Below are positions 1 to 7,017 of a DNA stretch of 14,107 bases, one piece after another. The position numbers and the translations under genes were made by a program. How positions within the stretch are numbered: position 1 is the first letter of the stretch; every line of letters begins with the position of its first letter. A model generated the notes under the pieces. That model searched no databases. It had not been told where the DNA came from and was given only the letters and a program-made list of their open reading frames with translations. This DNA comes from Bacteroidales bacterium (GTDB taxonomy: Bacteria > Bacteroidota > Bacteroidia > Bacteroidales > UBA932): positions 1 to 14,107 of the forward strand of contig JAILAO010000137.1 in assembly GCA_024681565.1 (NCBI GenBank), given 5' to 3'.

Positions 1-2244
1 GATGGAGATGAGCAGGTCGTTGGTCAGCTTCTTGTACCAGTCGACACCGAGGGTGAGGCGGTTGTGCAGGAAGCGGGCGTCGAGACCGAAGTCCAGCTGC
101 TCGGAGGTCTCCCACTTCAGGTCGGGGTTGGCCAGACCGGAAGGCATGGAGCCATAGGTCGGGTGACCGTCACCGGCGGAGGGATTGTACTGGTACATCT
201 GGCCGTTCAGGGCGATGGAGGTGGAGTAGCTGTAGTTGCCCAGGACGTTGACGTTACCGTTCAGACCCCAGGATCCGCGGAGTTTCAGGAAGGAAACGAT
301 GTCACGGTTTACATTGTCGCGGAAGAACGGCTCGTTGCTGATGGTCCATCCGGCGGAAACGGAGGGGAAGTAACCCCAGCGGGACTGCGTGGAGAGCTTG
401 GAGGAGTCGTAGGCGTCCGCACGGAAGTTGGCCTGTACGCTGTAGCGGTTGTCATAGGAGTACATCAGACGGCCGAAGTAGGACAGCTGGGCGGTCATTC
501 CCGGAGCGTTGCCGACATTCTTGGTGGCGTCGGAGGTCAGGTAATCGATGTAGCGGAAGTTCGGTTCGTATCCTTTCAGGATGTCCGGACCGTTGGAGGA
601 GATGCTCGCATTGTCGTTGTGGCTCTCGATGTAGGACATACCGGCCATCACGCCGATGTTGTGCTTGCCGAAGGTACGGTTGTAATTGGCGAAGTTCTCC
701 CACTGATAATAGTAGCTGGTGTTGACGTTGGCGGAAATATCATAGTTGGAGGACTGGGCCATGGCGGTCAGCCAGTAGGGCGCCGTGTAGGAGTGGCTGC
801 TGTTCTGGGCGATGCGGTAGCCGAAGCGGGAGGTGATCGTCAGACCCTGCAGCGGCATGAAGTTGGCCGCCAGGGAACCGCGGATGTTGATGCCGCCGCT
901 GGAGCTGTCGGACTTGTCACGCTGGAAGAGCGGGTTGCCGGTCGCTTCCTCTACATATTTAGAGGTACCGTAGAAGTCGTTGTTGTGCGTCGGATCCGTC
1001 GGGATGGGATCGCCGGCATAGTAGTGCTCCTGCATGCCGCCCGGCGTATCCTTGATGTCGGAGATGTAGGCCGGGGTCAACGGGTCGATGGAGACCACGG
1101 AGTTCAGCATGGAGCCGTATCCGGCGGACACCGATTTGCGGTCCCACTTCTCGATGGAATTGTTGGTGGAAACGTTGAACCACTTGAAGAGCTGGTAGTC
1201 GGCGTTGATCTGGGCGGTCAGACGGTTGTACACGTCTTTCTTGCCGACGACGATACCGTCGTTGTTGACATAGTTGAGGGAGGTGAAGAAATGTCCCTTG
1301 TTGTTGCCGCCCTGGAAAGTGATGCCGTGCTGCTGGCTCCAGCTGGGCTGGAAGGCCGCATCATACCAGTTGGTGTCCTGGCCATTGTAACCGTTGGCAT
1401 TCAGGAGGTCCTGGTTGAGATTGCCGATGTAGGTCTGGTACTCGATATAGTCCTTGGCACCGAAGATGTCGGCTTTCTTGCCCATGGACTGCAGCGTGAA
1501 GCGGCCGTTGTAGGTGATGTGTGCGGTGCCGTTGTTCGAGGCGCCGGTCTTGGTGGTGATGAGGACGACACCGTTGCCGGCCTGCGCACCATAGATAGCG
1601 GCGGAAGCGGCATCCTTCAGGATCTCCATGGACTCGATCATGGAAGGATCGAGGTACTGGATGTTGTCCACCTTCAAACCGTCTACGATGAGGAGCGGTC
1701 CGATGTTGCCGGAGTTGGATGAATAACCGCGGACACGGATTTCAGAACCGGCGCCCGGAGCGCCGGAGGTATTGATGATCTGGATACCGGCGGCCTTGCC
1801 CTGGAGGGCGGCGGCAGCGTCCGTCGTGGAGCGGTTGGTGAGATCGTCCGAGCGGACGGAAGCGACGGCACCGGTCAGGTCGCTCTTTTTCTGGACACCG
1901 TAACCGATGACCACGGTTTCTTCAAGCATCTCGGTGTCCTCTTCAAGGACGATGCTGTAGGTGCTCTGACTGGTGACCGTGAAGGTCTGGGGCTTATAGC
2001 CGATGCTCTCGACGTTGCAGGTAGCTCCGGCGGGAACGGTCAGCGTAAATGCACCGTCGAGATCGGTGGCGGCACCGATACGTGTGTTGCCAACGACCGT
2101 AACGGCAGCGCCGATGACCGGCTGCCCGCCGGTGTCGACGACTTTGCCGCTGATGGTGCGGTTCTGTGCGGAAGCGTTGAAGCTTCCGAGCGAAGCGAGG
2201 AGTATCATCAGGATACTCGACACTCTCATCAGATTTTTAAGCAT
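1..2244 (-). CDS. SusC/RagA-family TonB-linked outer membrane receptor, C-terminus cut by window
   Basis: Outer-membrane TonB-dependent transporter of the SusC/RagA type, which with a SusD-like lipoprotein normally imports oligosaccharides or peptides using TonB energy. The visible 748 residues show a signal peptide (residues 1-26, hydrophobic core then ASA before QN), a carboxypeptidase-regulatory-like beta domain (about 29-100, starting ISGKVVD), the conserved segment EETVVIGYG (108-116), then the plug domain with the family signatures QGKAAGIQI, IRVRGYSS, LLIVDG and DAASAAIYGAQAGNGVV, followed by beta-barrel sequence. Family members run to about 1,000 residues, so roughly a quarter is missing beyond base 1. 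The ATG at 2244 is the first start ahead of the signal peptide. There is no N-terminal STN signalling domain, so regulation by a FecR/ECF relay is not expected. The substrate cannot be told from this sequence; the susD partner should lie just outside the left edge. Confidence 0.95.
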   Translation of the reverse strand, partial: MLKNLMRVSSILMILLASLGSFNASAQNRTISGKVVDTGGQPVIGAAVTVVGNTRIGAATDLDGAFTLTVPAGATCNVESIGYKPQTFTVTSQSTYSIVLEEDTEMLEETVVIGYGVQKKSDLTGAVASVRSDDLTNRSTTDAAAALQGKAAGIQIINTSGAPGAGSEIRVRGYSSNSGNIGPLLIVDGLKVDNIQYLDPSMIESMEILKDAASAAIYGAQAGNGVVLITTKTGASNNGTAHITYNGRFTLQSMGKKADIFGAKDYIEYQTYIGNLNQDLLNANGYNGQDTNWYDAAFQPSWSQQHGITFQGGNNKGHFFTSLNYVNNDGIVVGKKDVYNRLTAQINADYQLFKWFNVSTNNSIEKWDRKSVSAGYGSMLNSVVSIDPLTPAYISDIKDTPGGMQEHYYAGDPIPTDPTHNNDFYGTSKYVEEATGNPLFQRDKSDSSSGGINIRGSLAANFMPLQGLTITSRFGYRIAQNSSHSYTAPYWLTAMAQSSNYDISANVNTSYYYQWENFANYNRTFGKHNIGVMAGMSYIESHNDNASISSNGPDILKGYEPNFRYIDYLTSDATKNVGNAPGMTAQLSYFGRLMYSYDNRYSVQANFRADAYDSSKLSTQSRWGYFPSVSAGWTISNEPFFRDNVNRDIVSFLKLRGSWGLNGNVNVLGNYSYSTSIALNGQMYQYNPSAGDGHPTYGSMPSGLANPDLKWETSEQLDFGLDARFLHNRLTLGVDWYKKLTNDLLISI

Positions 2245-2311
2245 TGCGCGTTTTTGTTTAAGGATTAATTATAGGGTTACAATATTTACGCACTTGTTTC
2301 GTTTCGTTACT

Positions 2312-2342
2312 CAAATGTAGCCCGGATTTTGAAACCCGCCAA
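2312..2342 (-). promoter_or_regulatory. Predicted promoter of the SusC-like gene
   Basis: On the minus strand TACATTTG (2312-2319) matches the Bacteroidota -7 consensus TAnnTTTG exactly. TTGG (2339-2342) lies 19 bases upstream, the usual spacing for the -33 TTTG element, with one mismatch. Transcription would begin near 2305, giving an AT-rich leader of about 60 bases before the ATG at 2244. No Shine-Dalgarno sequence is seen, as expected in this phylum. Confidence 0.6.
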
Positions 2343-2573
2343 GGACTTTCATCCCGCTAAAAATAGTTTGATACGTTTTTAAAATATTTTGAACTTATTT
2401 CTAAAAATGACGCATACATTAAAAAATCAGCATCGTTTATGAGTGCCCTCTTTAAAATTCAATTGGTGCAGCCGGGGCCTGAAACTCCCATCTGCTCCCT
2501 TTTTTTAGCATTTGTATCTAATTATTTAAAATATGGTTCATCCGGTTTGAAACATGCATAAACGGCCCGCCTC

Positions 2574-2604
2574 TTGAAACTTTCCAAAAAAAGTTTCATC
2601 TTTA
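2574..2604 (+). promoter_or_regulatory. Candidate polA promoter
   Basis: TTGA (2574-2577) and CATCTTTA (2597-2604) are separated by 19 bases, the right geometry for a Bacteroidota promoter. The -7 box has mismatches to TAnnTTTG at its first and last bases. If real, transcription would start at or very near the ATG at 2609, making the polA message leaderless or nearly so. The spacer between the two boxes is filled by the inverted repeat at 2576-2597. Confidence 0.4.
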
Positions 2605-2619
2605 CGGTATGAAACTTTT
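2576..2619. repeat. Three-armed GAAACTTT palindrome at the polA promoter and start codon
   Basis: GAAACTTT (2576-2583) and AAAGTTTC (2590-2597) form a perfect 8-base inverted repeat around a 6-base spacer. A third copy, GAAACTTTT (2611-2619), begins with the last base of the polA start codon and can pair over 9 bases with AAAAGTTTC (2589-2597), leaving the start codon at the loop edge. The middle arm can therefore pair with either neighbour. It could be an operator for a dimeric repressor or, if a longer transcript exists, a switch between two hairpins. The function is inferred; the repeat is directly visible. Confidence 0.7.
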
Positions 2620-5230
2620 CCTGATTGACGGCCATGCGCTCATCTTCAAGATGTATTACGCCTTCCTGGGGCGGCCGATGGTCAATTCAAAGGGGGTTGA
2701 TACCTCCATCCTGTTCGGTTTTACCAAATATCTTCTCGAACTTATAGACCGGGAGCGTCCGACGCATATCGCGGTCAGTTTCGACCCGCCCGGAGGCACT
2801 TTCCGGAATGAAATGTATCCGGAATATAAGGCCAACCGGGGGGAGACGCCTGCGCTGGTCATCGAGGCGCTGGAGCCGCTGACGAAAATTGTGCTGGCGC
2901 TGGATATACCGGTGCTGATGCTGCCCGGTTTCGAAGCGGACGACGTGATCGGCTCTGCCGCGAAACGTTTTGCCCGCGAGGGCTTCGAGGTCTATATGGT
3001 CACGCCGGACAAGGATTACGGACAGTTGGTCGAGCCGCACATCATCCAGGTCAAACCGGGCAAGGGCGGATCGGAAAGTGAAATGCTCGGGGAAAAGGAA
3101 GTTTGCGAGAAGTGGAAGATCGCTTCCCCGGACCAGGTGATCGACATCCTGGCCATTTGCGGTGATGCCTCCGACAACGTTCCGGGGGTGCAGGGCGTGG
3201 GCCCGGTCGGAGCTGCCAAACTCTTGGGGAAATACGGCTCCGTCGAGGGAATCTATGCACATCTCGGGGAGCTTACCGCCCGTCAGCAGGAACAGTTCCG
3301 TGCCGCCGAGGACCACATCGGCCTGTCGAAGCAGCTGGTCACGATCAAGACGGACATCCCGCTCGACGTTACGGCGGAGGAGCTGGTCTATGATACGGTC
3401 GAAACACCGGAGCTCAATGCGCTCTTCGACCTTTACGAGATGCCTTCGCTGAAACGCCTGCTGAAGAAGGTGGCCGTTTCCGACCGGATCCCCGCTGCCG
3501 CTGCGCCGGCTTCTGCACCGGAGGTCCCGGGCGGCAGCCGTACGTTGATCCAGGAGGCGCTGGACGTCAGAGATATCCGAGGCAACAGAATCGCTGTCAA
3601 TCTGCAGGGGGAGCGCCTTTTCGTGGCGACGGAGTCCGGCGTTGCCGAAGGGACTCCCGAAGCGTTCCGTGCCCTGCTGGAAGACGCATCGGTCGTCAAG
3701 GCGGGGACGGACCTCAAAACGCAGATCAATCAGCTGGCCGCCCGCGGCATCACCGTCCGGGGCCGTCTGATGGATATCGAGCTGATGCATTACCTGCTTA
3801 ACCCCGAACGCAGCCATAAGCTGGAGATCCTTGCCCGCAGTTACCTGGGTGTGGAGCTGGGGGCTGCGGAAGCGCAGGAAACCGGTTCTCTGTTTGACGA
3901 AGTCCCGGAAGAAGCCGGCCCGGACCGCAGGCTTGAGACCGCCGCCATTCTGCAGCTTTCCGCCTGTCTGGACCGGGAGCTTTCCGCGACCGAAGGGATG
4001 CGGCGGCTCTATGACGAGATGGAGGAACCGTTGATCCATGTGCTGGCCCGGATGGAGCAGATGGGGGTCAAGGTGGACATGGAGTCGCTGCGCGAATATG
4101 CCGACGGGCTTCGCCGCAAGATGCTGGAACGCGAAGCAGAAGTCCGGCGACTGGCGGACGACCCTGCGCTCAACGTGCTGTCTCCCAAACAGGTGGGTAT
4201 TCTTCTCTTCGAGAAACTGAAACTTGACCCGAAAGCCCGCAAACCCAAATCGGGCAATTGGCCTACGGATGAGCAGACGCTCGTGCGTCTGGCCGACCGG
4301 AGCCCCATCATCGATGCCATCCTGGATTATCGCGGGCTGCGGAAGCTGCTTTCTACCTATATCGAACCATTCGCTACGTATATCTCCCCGGTGGACGGGC
4401 GTGTGCATACGACCTTCAACCAGGCGCTGACCGCTACGGGCCGCCTTTCCTCTTCCAACCCCAACCTTCAGAACATCCCGATCCGCACGGAAGAGGGCCG
4501 CGAGATCCGCAAGGCCTTCGTGCCCGGGGAACCGGGCTGGGTGATGATGTCAGCGGACTATTCCCAGATCGAACTGCGCTTGATGGCGCATCTGTGCGGG
4601 GACGCCCATCTGGTGGATGCGTTCCGGCACGGGGTGGACGTACACGCCGCTACGGCCGCGAAAATCTTCCGCGTGAACCTGGAGGACGTGACGCCCGACC
4701 AGCGCCGCATCGCCAAAACGGCGAACTTCGGCATCATGTACGGTATCTCTTCTTTCGGTCTGGCCGAGCGCCTGCGCTGCTCCCGTTCCGAGGCGAAGCA
4801 GATCATCGACGATTATTTCGCTTCCTTCCCCTCGATCCGCGGATTTATCGATGCGACGATAGCCCAGGCTCGTCAGCAGGGCTATGTGGAAACGCTTTTC
4901 GGCAGGCGCCGCTACATCGCCGACATTTCTGCCGGCAATGCTACCGTGCGCGCCCTGGCCGAGCGCAACGCCGTCAACGCCCCGATCCAGGGCACGGCGG
5001 CCGATATCATCAAGCTGGCCATGATCGCCGTCGACCGCCGGCTGCGTGAAGGCGCTTTCCGCTCCCGGATGGTGCTGCAGATCCACGATGAACTCCTGCT
5101 GGAGGTCCCGCAGGAGGAAATCGCACCCGTCCGCGGGCTTCTGGTCCATGAGATGGAAAATGTCATCCGACTGTCAGTCCCTTTAACCGTAGAATGCAAT
5201 GATGGAAAAACCTGGCTCGAAGCCCACTGA
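2609..5230 (+). CDS. polA: DNA polymerase I, with a degenerate proofreading domain
   Basis: DNA polymerase I (873 aa) fills gaps and removes RNA primers during replication and repair. The N-terminal 5' nuclease (about 1-290) shows LFLIDGHALIFKMYYAF, FEADDVIG, TPDKDYGQL and a helix-hairpin-helix around GDASDNVPGVQGVGP. An Ala/Pro-rich linker (about 290-305) leads to a shortened 3'-5' exonuclease-like domain (about 310-460). The polymerase domain is intact: motif A ADYSQIELR with D650, motif B RRIAKTANFGIMYG with K703 and F707, and motif C QIHDELLLEV with D827. In the exonuclease domain the acidic residues equivalent to E. coli D355/E357, D424 and D501 are not found: no DxE at Exo I, KTQ (Q372) in place of KYD at Exo II, and alanine at Exo III. 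Proofreading is probably absent. The ATG follows a possible promoter directly, and the 3' end overlaps the next gene by 32 bases. Confidence 0.98.
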   Translation: MKLFLIDGHALIFKMYYAFLGRPMVNSKGVDTSILFGFTKYLLELIDRERPTHIAVSFDPPGGTFRNEMYPEYKANRGETPALVIEALEPLTKIVLALDIPVLMLPGFEADDVIGSAAKRFAREGFEVYMVTPDKDYGQLVEPHIIQVKPGKGGSESEMLGEKEVCEKWKIASPDQVIDILAICGDASDNVPGVQGVGPVGAAKLLGKYGSVEGIYAHLGELTARQQEQFRAAEDHIGLSKQLVTIKTDIPLDVTAEELVYDTVETPELNALFDLYEMPSLKRLLKKVAVSDRIPAAAAPASAPEVPGGSRTLIQEALDVRDIRGNRIAVNLQGERLFVATESGVAEGTPEAFRALLEDASVVKAGTDLKTQINQLAARGITVRGRLMDIELMHYLLNPERSHKLEILARSYLGVELGAAEAQETGSLFDEVPEEAGPDRRLETAAILQLSACLDRELSATEGMRRLYDEMEEPLIHVLARMEQMGVKVDMESLREYADGLRRKMLEREAEVRRLADDPALNVLSPKQVGILLFEKLKLDPKARKPKSGNWPTDEQTLVRLADRSPIIDAILDYRGLRKLLSTYIEPFATYISPVDGRVHTTFNQALTATGRLSSSNPNLQNIPIRTEEGREIRKAFVPGEPGWVMMSADYSQIELRLMAHLCGDAHLVDAFRHGVDVHAATAAKIFRVNLEDVTPDQRRIAKTANFGIMYGISSFGLAERLRCSRSEAKQIIDDYFASFPSIRGFIDATIAQARQQGYVETLFGRRRYIADISAGNATVRALAERNAVNAPIQGTAADIIKLAMIAVDRRLREGAFRSRMVLQIHDELLLEVPQEEIAPVRGLLVHEMENVIRLSVPLTVECNDGKTWLEAH

Positions 5231-5792
5231 TGAACTGATCCGCCGGGCTATTATCGGTGACGGCACCGCATTCACCGAACTCTGGGATACCCATATCGGA
5301 TCCTTGCGCAGCTATCTCCGTTCGGCCATGAAGAACCTGGACGACTTTTATATCGATGATATCTGCTCGCGCAGCTTCGAGAAGGCCTTCCGGCAGATCC
5401 GGACTTTCGACCCTGCCAAGAGCCAGTTCTCGACCTGGCTCCGCCGGATCGCACACAATACGGCGCTCGATACCATCGACGCCGAGACCCGGGCGCAGAG
5501 CCGGCTGGTGTCCCTGGATAAAGAGAGTTCGGGCAGTGGGCAGATCATCGACACGATCGGTGACGAATCCGCCACGCCGTTGGACCAGATTGTTGAAGAA
5601 GAAGATGCCGAAAAGCTCGAAGGCTACATCGAAGGCCTGCCGGAACTCTACCGGAACATTGCCCGGATGCGGCTGATCGACGGCCTGCAATACAAGGAAA
5701 TCGCCGAAGAACTCGGCATGGAACTCAACACCGTCCGTACCCGCATCCGCCGCGCCAAGGGCATCATCGAAGCGATGAAAGCAGACGAATAA
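5199..5792 (+). CDS. ECF-type (sigma-70 family) RNA polymerase sigma factor
   Basis: Alternative sigma factor of 197 aa that would direct RNA polymerase to a specific promoter set. Region 2 covers about residues 11-90 (core binding and -10 recognition, including SFEKAFRQIRTFDP and FSTWLRRIAHNTALD). An acidic linker (about 115-140) precedes region 4 (about 143-195), with the helix-turn-helix YKEIAEELGMELNTVRTRIRRAK. The gene starts inside the end of polA (32-base overlap, different frame), so translation is probably coupled to polA; a second ATG one codon on is equally possible. No anti-sigma or FecR gene is adjacent: the next gene is on the opposite strand. Its regulon and trigger cannot be told. 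It ends 9 bases before the stop of the convergent Fur-family gene. Confidence 0.92.
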   Translation: MMEKPGSKPTDELIRRAIIGDGTAFTELWDTHIGSLRSYLRSAMKNLDDFYIDDICSRSFEKAFRQIRTFDPAKSQFSTWLRRIAHNTALDTIDAETRAQSRLVSLDKESSGSGQIIDTIGDESATPLDQIVEEEDAEKLEGYIEGLPELYRNIARMRLIDGLQYKEIAEELGMELNTVRTRIRRAKGIIEAMKADE

Positions 5793-5801
5793 GTTTCCCG
5801 T

Positions 5802-6236
5802 TCATCGCTTGCTGCGGCAGTCCGGGCAGAGGCCGTGGGCCATGTAGTTGGCGTGATGGACATCGAATCCTTCGGGGTATGTGACAGCCGGAATGGGCAT
5901 ATCCTCGAAGCAGAAGGTCCGGCCGCAGGCCTCGCAGTGGAAATGGACGTGCCGGTCGGTGTCGGCTTCTTCGTCACTGCAATGGCAGACTTCGTAGCGC
6001 AGGCTGTCTCCGCCATCCTCCAGCGCGTGGAGCAGATGATGTTCCCGGAACGTCGCCAGGGTCCTGGAAATGATGGATTTGTCCACGGATTCGAGCTCCG
6101 TTTCGAGCTCGGTCATCGAAAGGGGACGGTGTGCGGCCAGCAGGGCACGCAGGATCAGGATGCGATTGGCGGAGGGCTTGATGCCGTGTGTCTGAATCAG
6201 TGCCAGGGGATTCTCGTCTTGACAGTCGGATTTCAT
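5802..6236 (-). CDS. Fur/Zur-family metal-responsive transcriptional repressor
   Basis: Ferric uptake regulator superfamily protein (144 aa), a DNA-binding dimer that represses genes when loaded with its metal. The N-terminal winged helix spans about residues 10-80 (IKPSANRILILRALL and SIISRTLATF). The C-terminal metal domain has the HVHFHCEAC cluster (H96, H98, H100, C101, C104) and a distal CPDC (C137, C140), the two CxxC pairs of the structural zinc site. A CHC triplet (C84, H85, C86) just before may add ligands. Iron versus zinc specificity is not certain; the HFHCxxC form and short length resemble Zur-like proteins of this phylum. The reading frame stays open upstream to 6299, but the ATG at 6236 is preferred because a consensus -7 element sits only 4 bases ahead of it. 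Divergent from radC. Confidence 0.9.
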   Translation of the reverse strand: MKSDCQDENPLALIQTHGIKPSANRILILRALLAAHRPLSMTELETELESVDKSIISRTLATFREHHLLHALEDGGDSLRYEVCHCSDEEADTDRHVHFHCEACGRTFCFEDMPIPAVTYPEGFDVHHANYMAHGLCPDCRSKR

Positions 6237-6240
6237 AGGG

Positions 6241-6248
6241 CAAAGATA
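6241..6248 (-). promoter_or_regulatory. -7 element of the Fur-family gene promoter
   Basis: Minus-strand TATCTTTG is an exact TAnnTTTG match ending 4 bases before the ATG at 6236. Transcription would start within the start codon or a base or two from it, so the mRNA is likely leaderless or nearly so. I see no good -33 TTTG at 17-21 bases upstream; the region there is T-rich. Confidence 0.5.
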
Positions 6249-6315
6249 GCCATTAAAAATCATAAAAATCGGTCCGCCGGATGTGATTCTTATCATCATT
6301 GATGGGGATTATCGC

Positions 6316-6323
6316 TATCCTTG
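6316..6323 (+). promoter_or_regulatory. Weak -7 candidate for radC
   Basis: TATCCTTG lies 7 bases before the radC ATG and differs from TAnnTTTG at one base. No convincing -33 element is found about 19 bases upstream. The short spacing to the start codon matches that of the neighbouring Fur-family gene, which is the main reason to list it. Confidence 0.3.
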
Positions 6324-6330
6324 CGGGGCT

Positions 6331-7017
6331 ATGAAAATCAAAGATCTCTGCGCGGACGAGCGGCCGCGCGAAAAAATGCTGGCCCGCGGTGCGGGCAGCC
6401 TCAGTGACGGAGAACTGCTTGCCGTGCTCCTGCGGAGCGGGTCCCGTGAAGAAAGCGCCCTGGATCTGGCCCGGCGCCTGCTGGCCCTGGCCGGAGGCAG
6501 TCTCGGTGCGTTGTTCAACCTGCCCCTGGACAAATTGCTCTCGCTGTCCGGGATGGGCCCCTGCAAAGCCGGCAGTGTCCTGGCCGCCTTCGAACTGGGC
6601 CGACGTTTCCTGCAGGAAGCCTCTTCGGTCGTCAAGACCCCGCTGGTCACGGCCCGCCAGGTCTATAACCGGATGATTCCCCAGCTCAAGGGACTGCGGC
6701 ACGAAGAATGCTGGATCCTGTTTCTCAACGAACACAATTATCTGCTGGACAAGATGATGATGAGCTCCGGCGGAGGCAACTCGACGGTCATTGATGTCCG
6801 GCAGATCATCCGCCGCGCATTGGACAAGGGAGCGGCCTCCCTGATCCTGGTGCACAACCATCCCACCGGCAATCCGACGCCCAGCCAGGCGGACATCCGG
6901 CAGACGGACGGCCTCCGCAAAGGTGTCGGTGCGGTGGGAATGTCGTTGCTGGACCACGTTGTCGTGGCCGATGACAGTTTCTTTTCTTTTGCGGAAGACC
7001 GGATGTACCAGGCCTAG
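6331..7017 (+). CDS. radC: RadC family protein (JAB/MPN metalloprotease-like domain)
   Basis: RadC/UPF0758 family protein of 228 aa. Despite its name, its role in DNA repair is unproven. The N-terminal part (about 1-95) holds the helix-hairpin-helix-like region typical of the family (LSDGELLAVLLRSG, then LSGMGPCKA). The C-terminal JAB domain has the full metal-binding motif HNHPTGNPTPSQAD, with H175, H177, S185 and D188, so the zinc-hydrolase site looks intact. The frame is open upstream to 6283, but the ATG at 6331 is chosen because MKIKDLCADERPREKML is the usual family N-terminus. It is divergent from the Fur-family gene and convergent with miaB, sharing overlapping stop codons. Confidence 0.95.
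   Translation: MKIKDLCADERPREKMLARGAGSLSDGELLAVLLRSGSREESALDLARRLLALAGGSLGALFNLPLDKLLSLSGMGPCKAGSVLAAFELGRRFLQEASSVVKTPLVTARQVYNRMIPQLKGLRHEECWILFLNEHNYLLDKMMMSSGGGNSTVIDVRQIIRRALDKGAASLILVHNHPTGNPTPSQADIRQTDGLRKGVGAVGMSLLDHVVVADDSFFSFAEDRMYQA

Larger units (their letters stand above)
2245..2608. other. AT-rich divergent intergenic region between the susC-like gene and polA
   Basis: A 364-base gap between two divergent genes, clearly richer in A and T than the flanking genes. It holds the susC-side promoter at its left end and the polA promoter with an inverted repeat at its right end. The middle part (about 2345-2570) has A/T tracts and a small AT palindrome (2381-2390) but no open reading frame, RNA gene or terminator that I can support. 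The motif GAAAC recurs at 2331, 2480, 2549, 2576 and 2611; only the last two look structured. Confidence 0.7.

Noticed and set aside
64..1722. A 552-codon open frame on the plus strand
   Set aside because: It is the antisense shadow of the SusC-like gene; its product is a Val/Gly-rich string with no recognisable domain, while the minus strand encodes clear plug and barrel motifs.
2345..2570. Additional promoters or a small RNA in the AT-rich spacer
   Set aside because: Partial matches to TAnnTTTG lie at the wrong spacing, and no stable GC-containing hairpin or T-run terminator is seen.
2687..4408. A 573-codon open frame on the minus strand inside polA
   Set aside because: Long antisense frames arise by codon bias in GC-rich genes; the translation has no signal or motif, and the polA frame is unambiguous.
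4550..5149. A 199-codon minus-strand frame in the polymerase domain of polA
   Set aside because: Antisense to motifs A to C of DNA polymerase I, with no supporting feature.
5785..5815. Possible bidirectional terminator between the convergent sigma and Fur-family genes
   Set aside because: Only 9 bases separate the stops, and no GC-rich hairpin with a T-run is visible.
6285..6303. A possible Fur box between the Fur-family gene and radC
   Set aside because: By hand only 12 of 19 bases match the E. coli-type consensus GATAATGATAATCATTATC; that is too weak in an AT-rich spacer and the consensus may not hold in this phylum.
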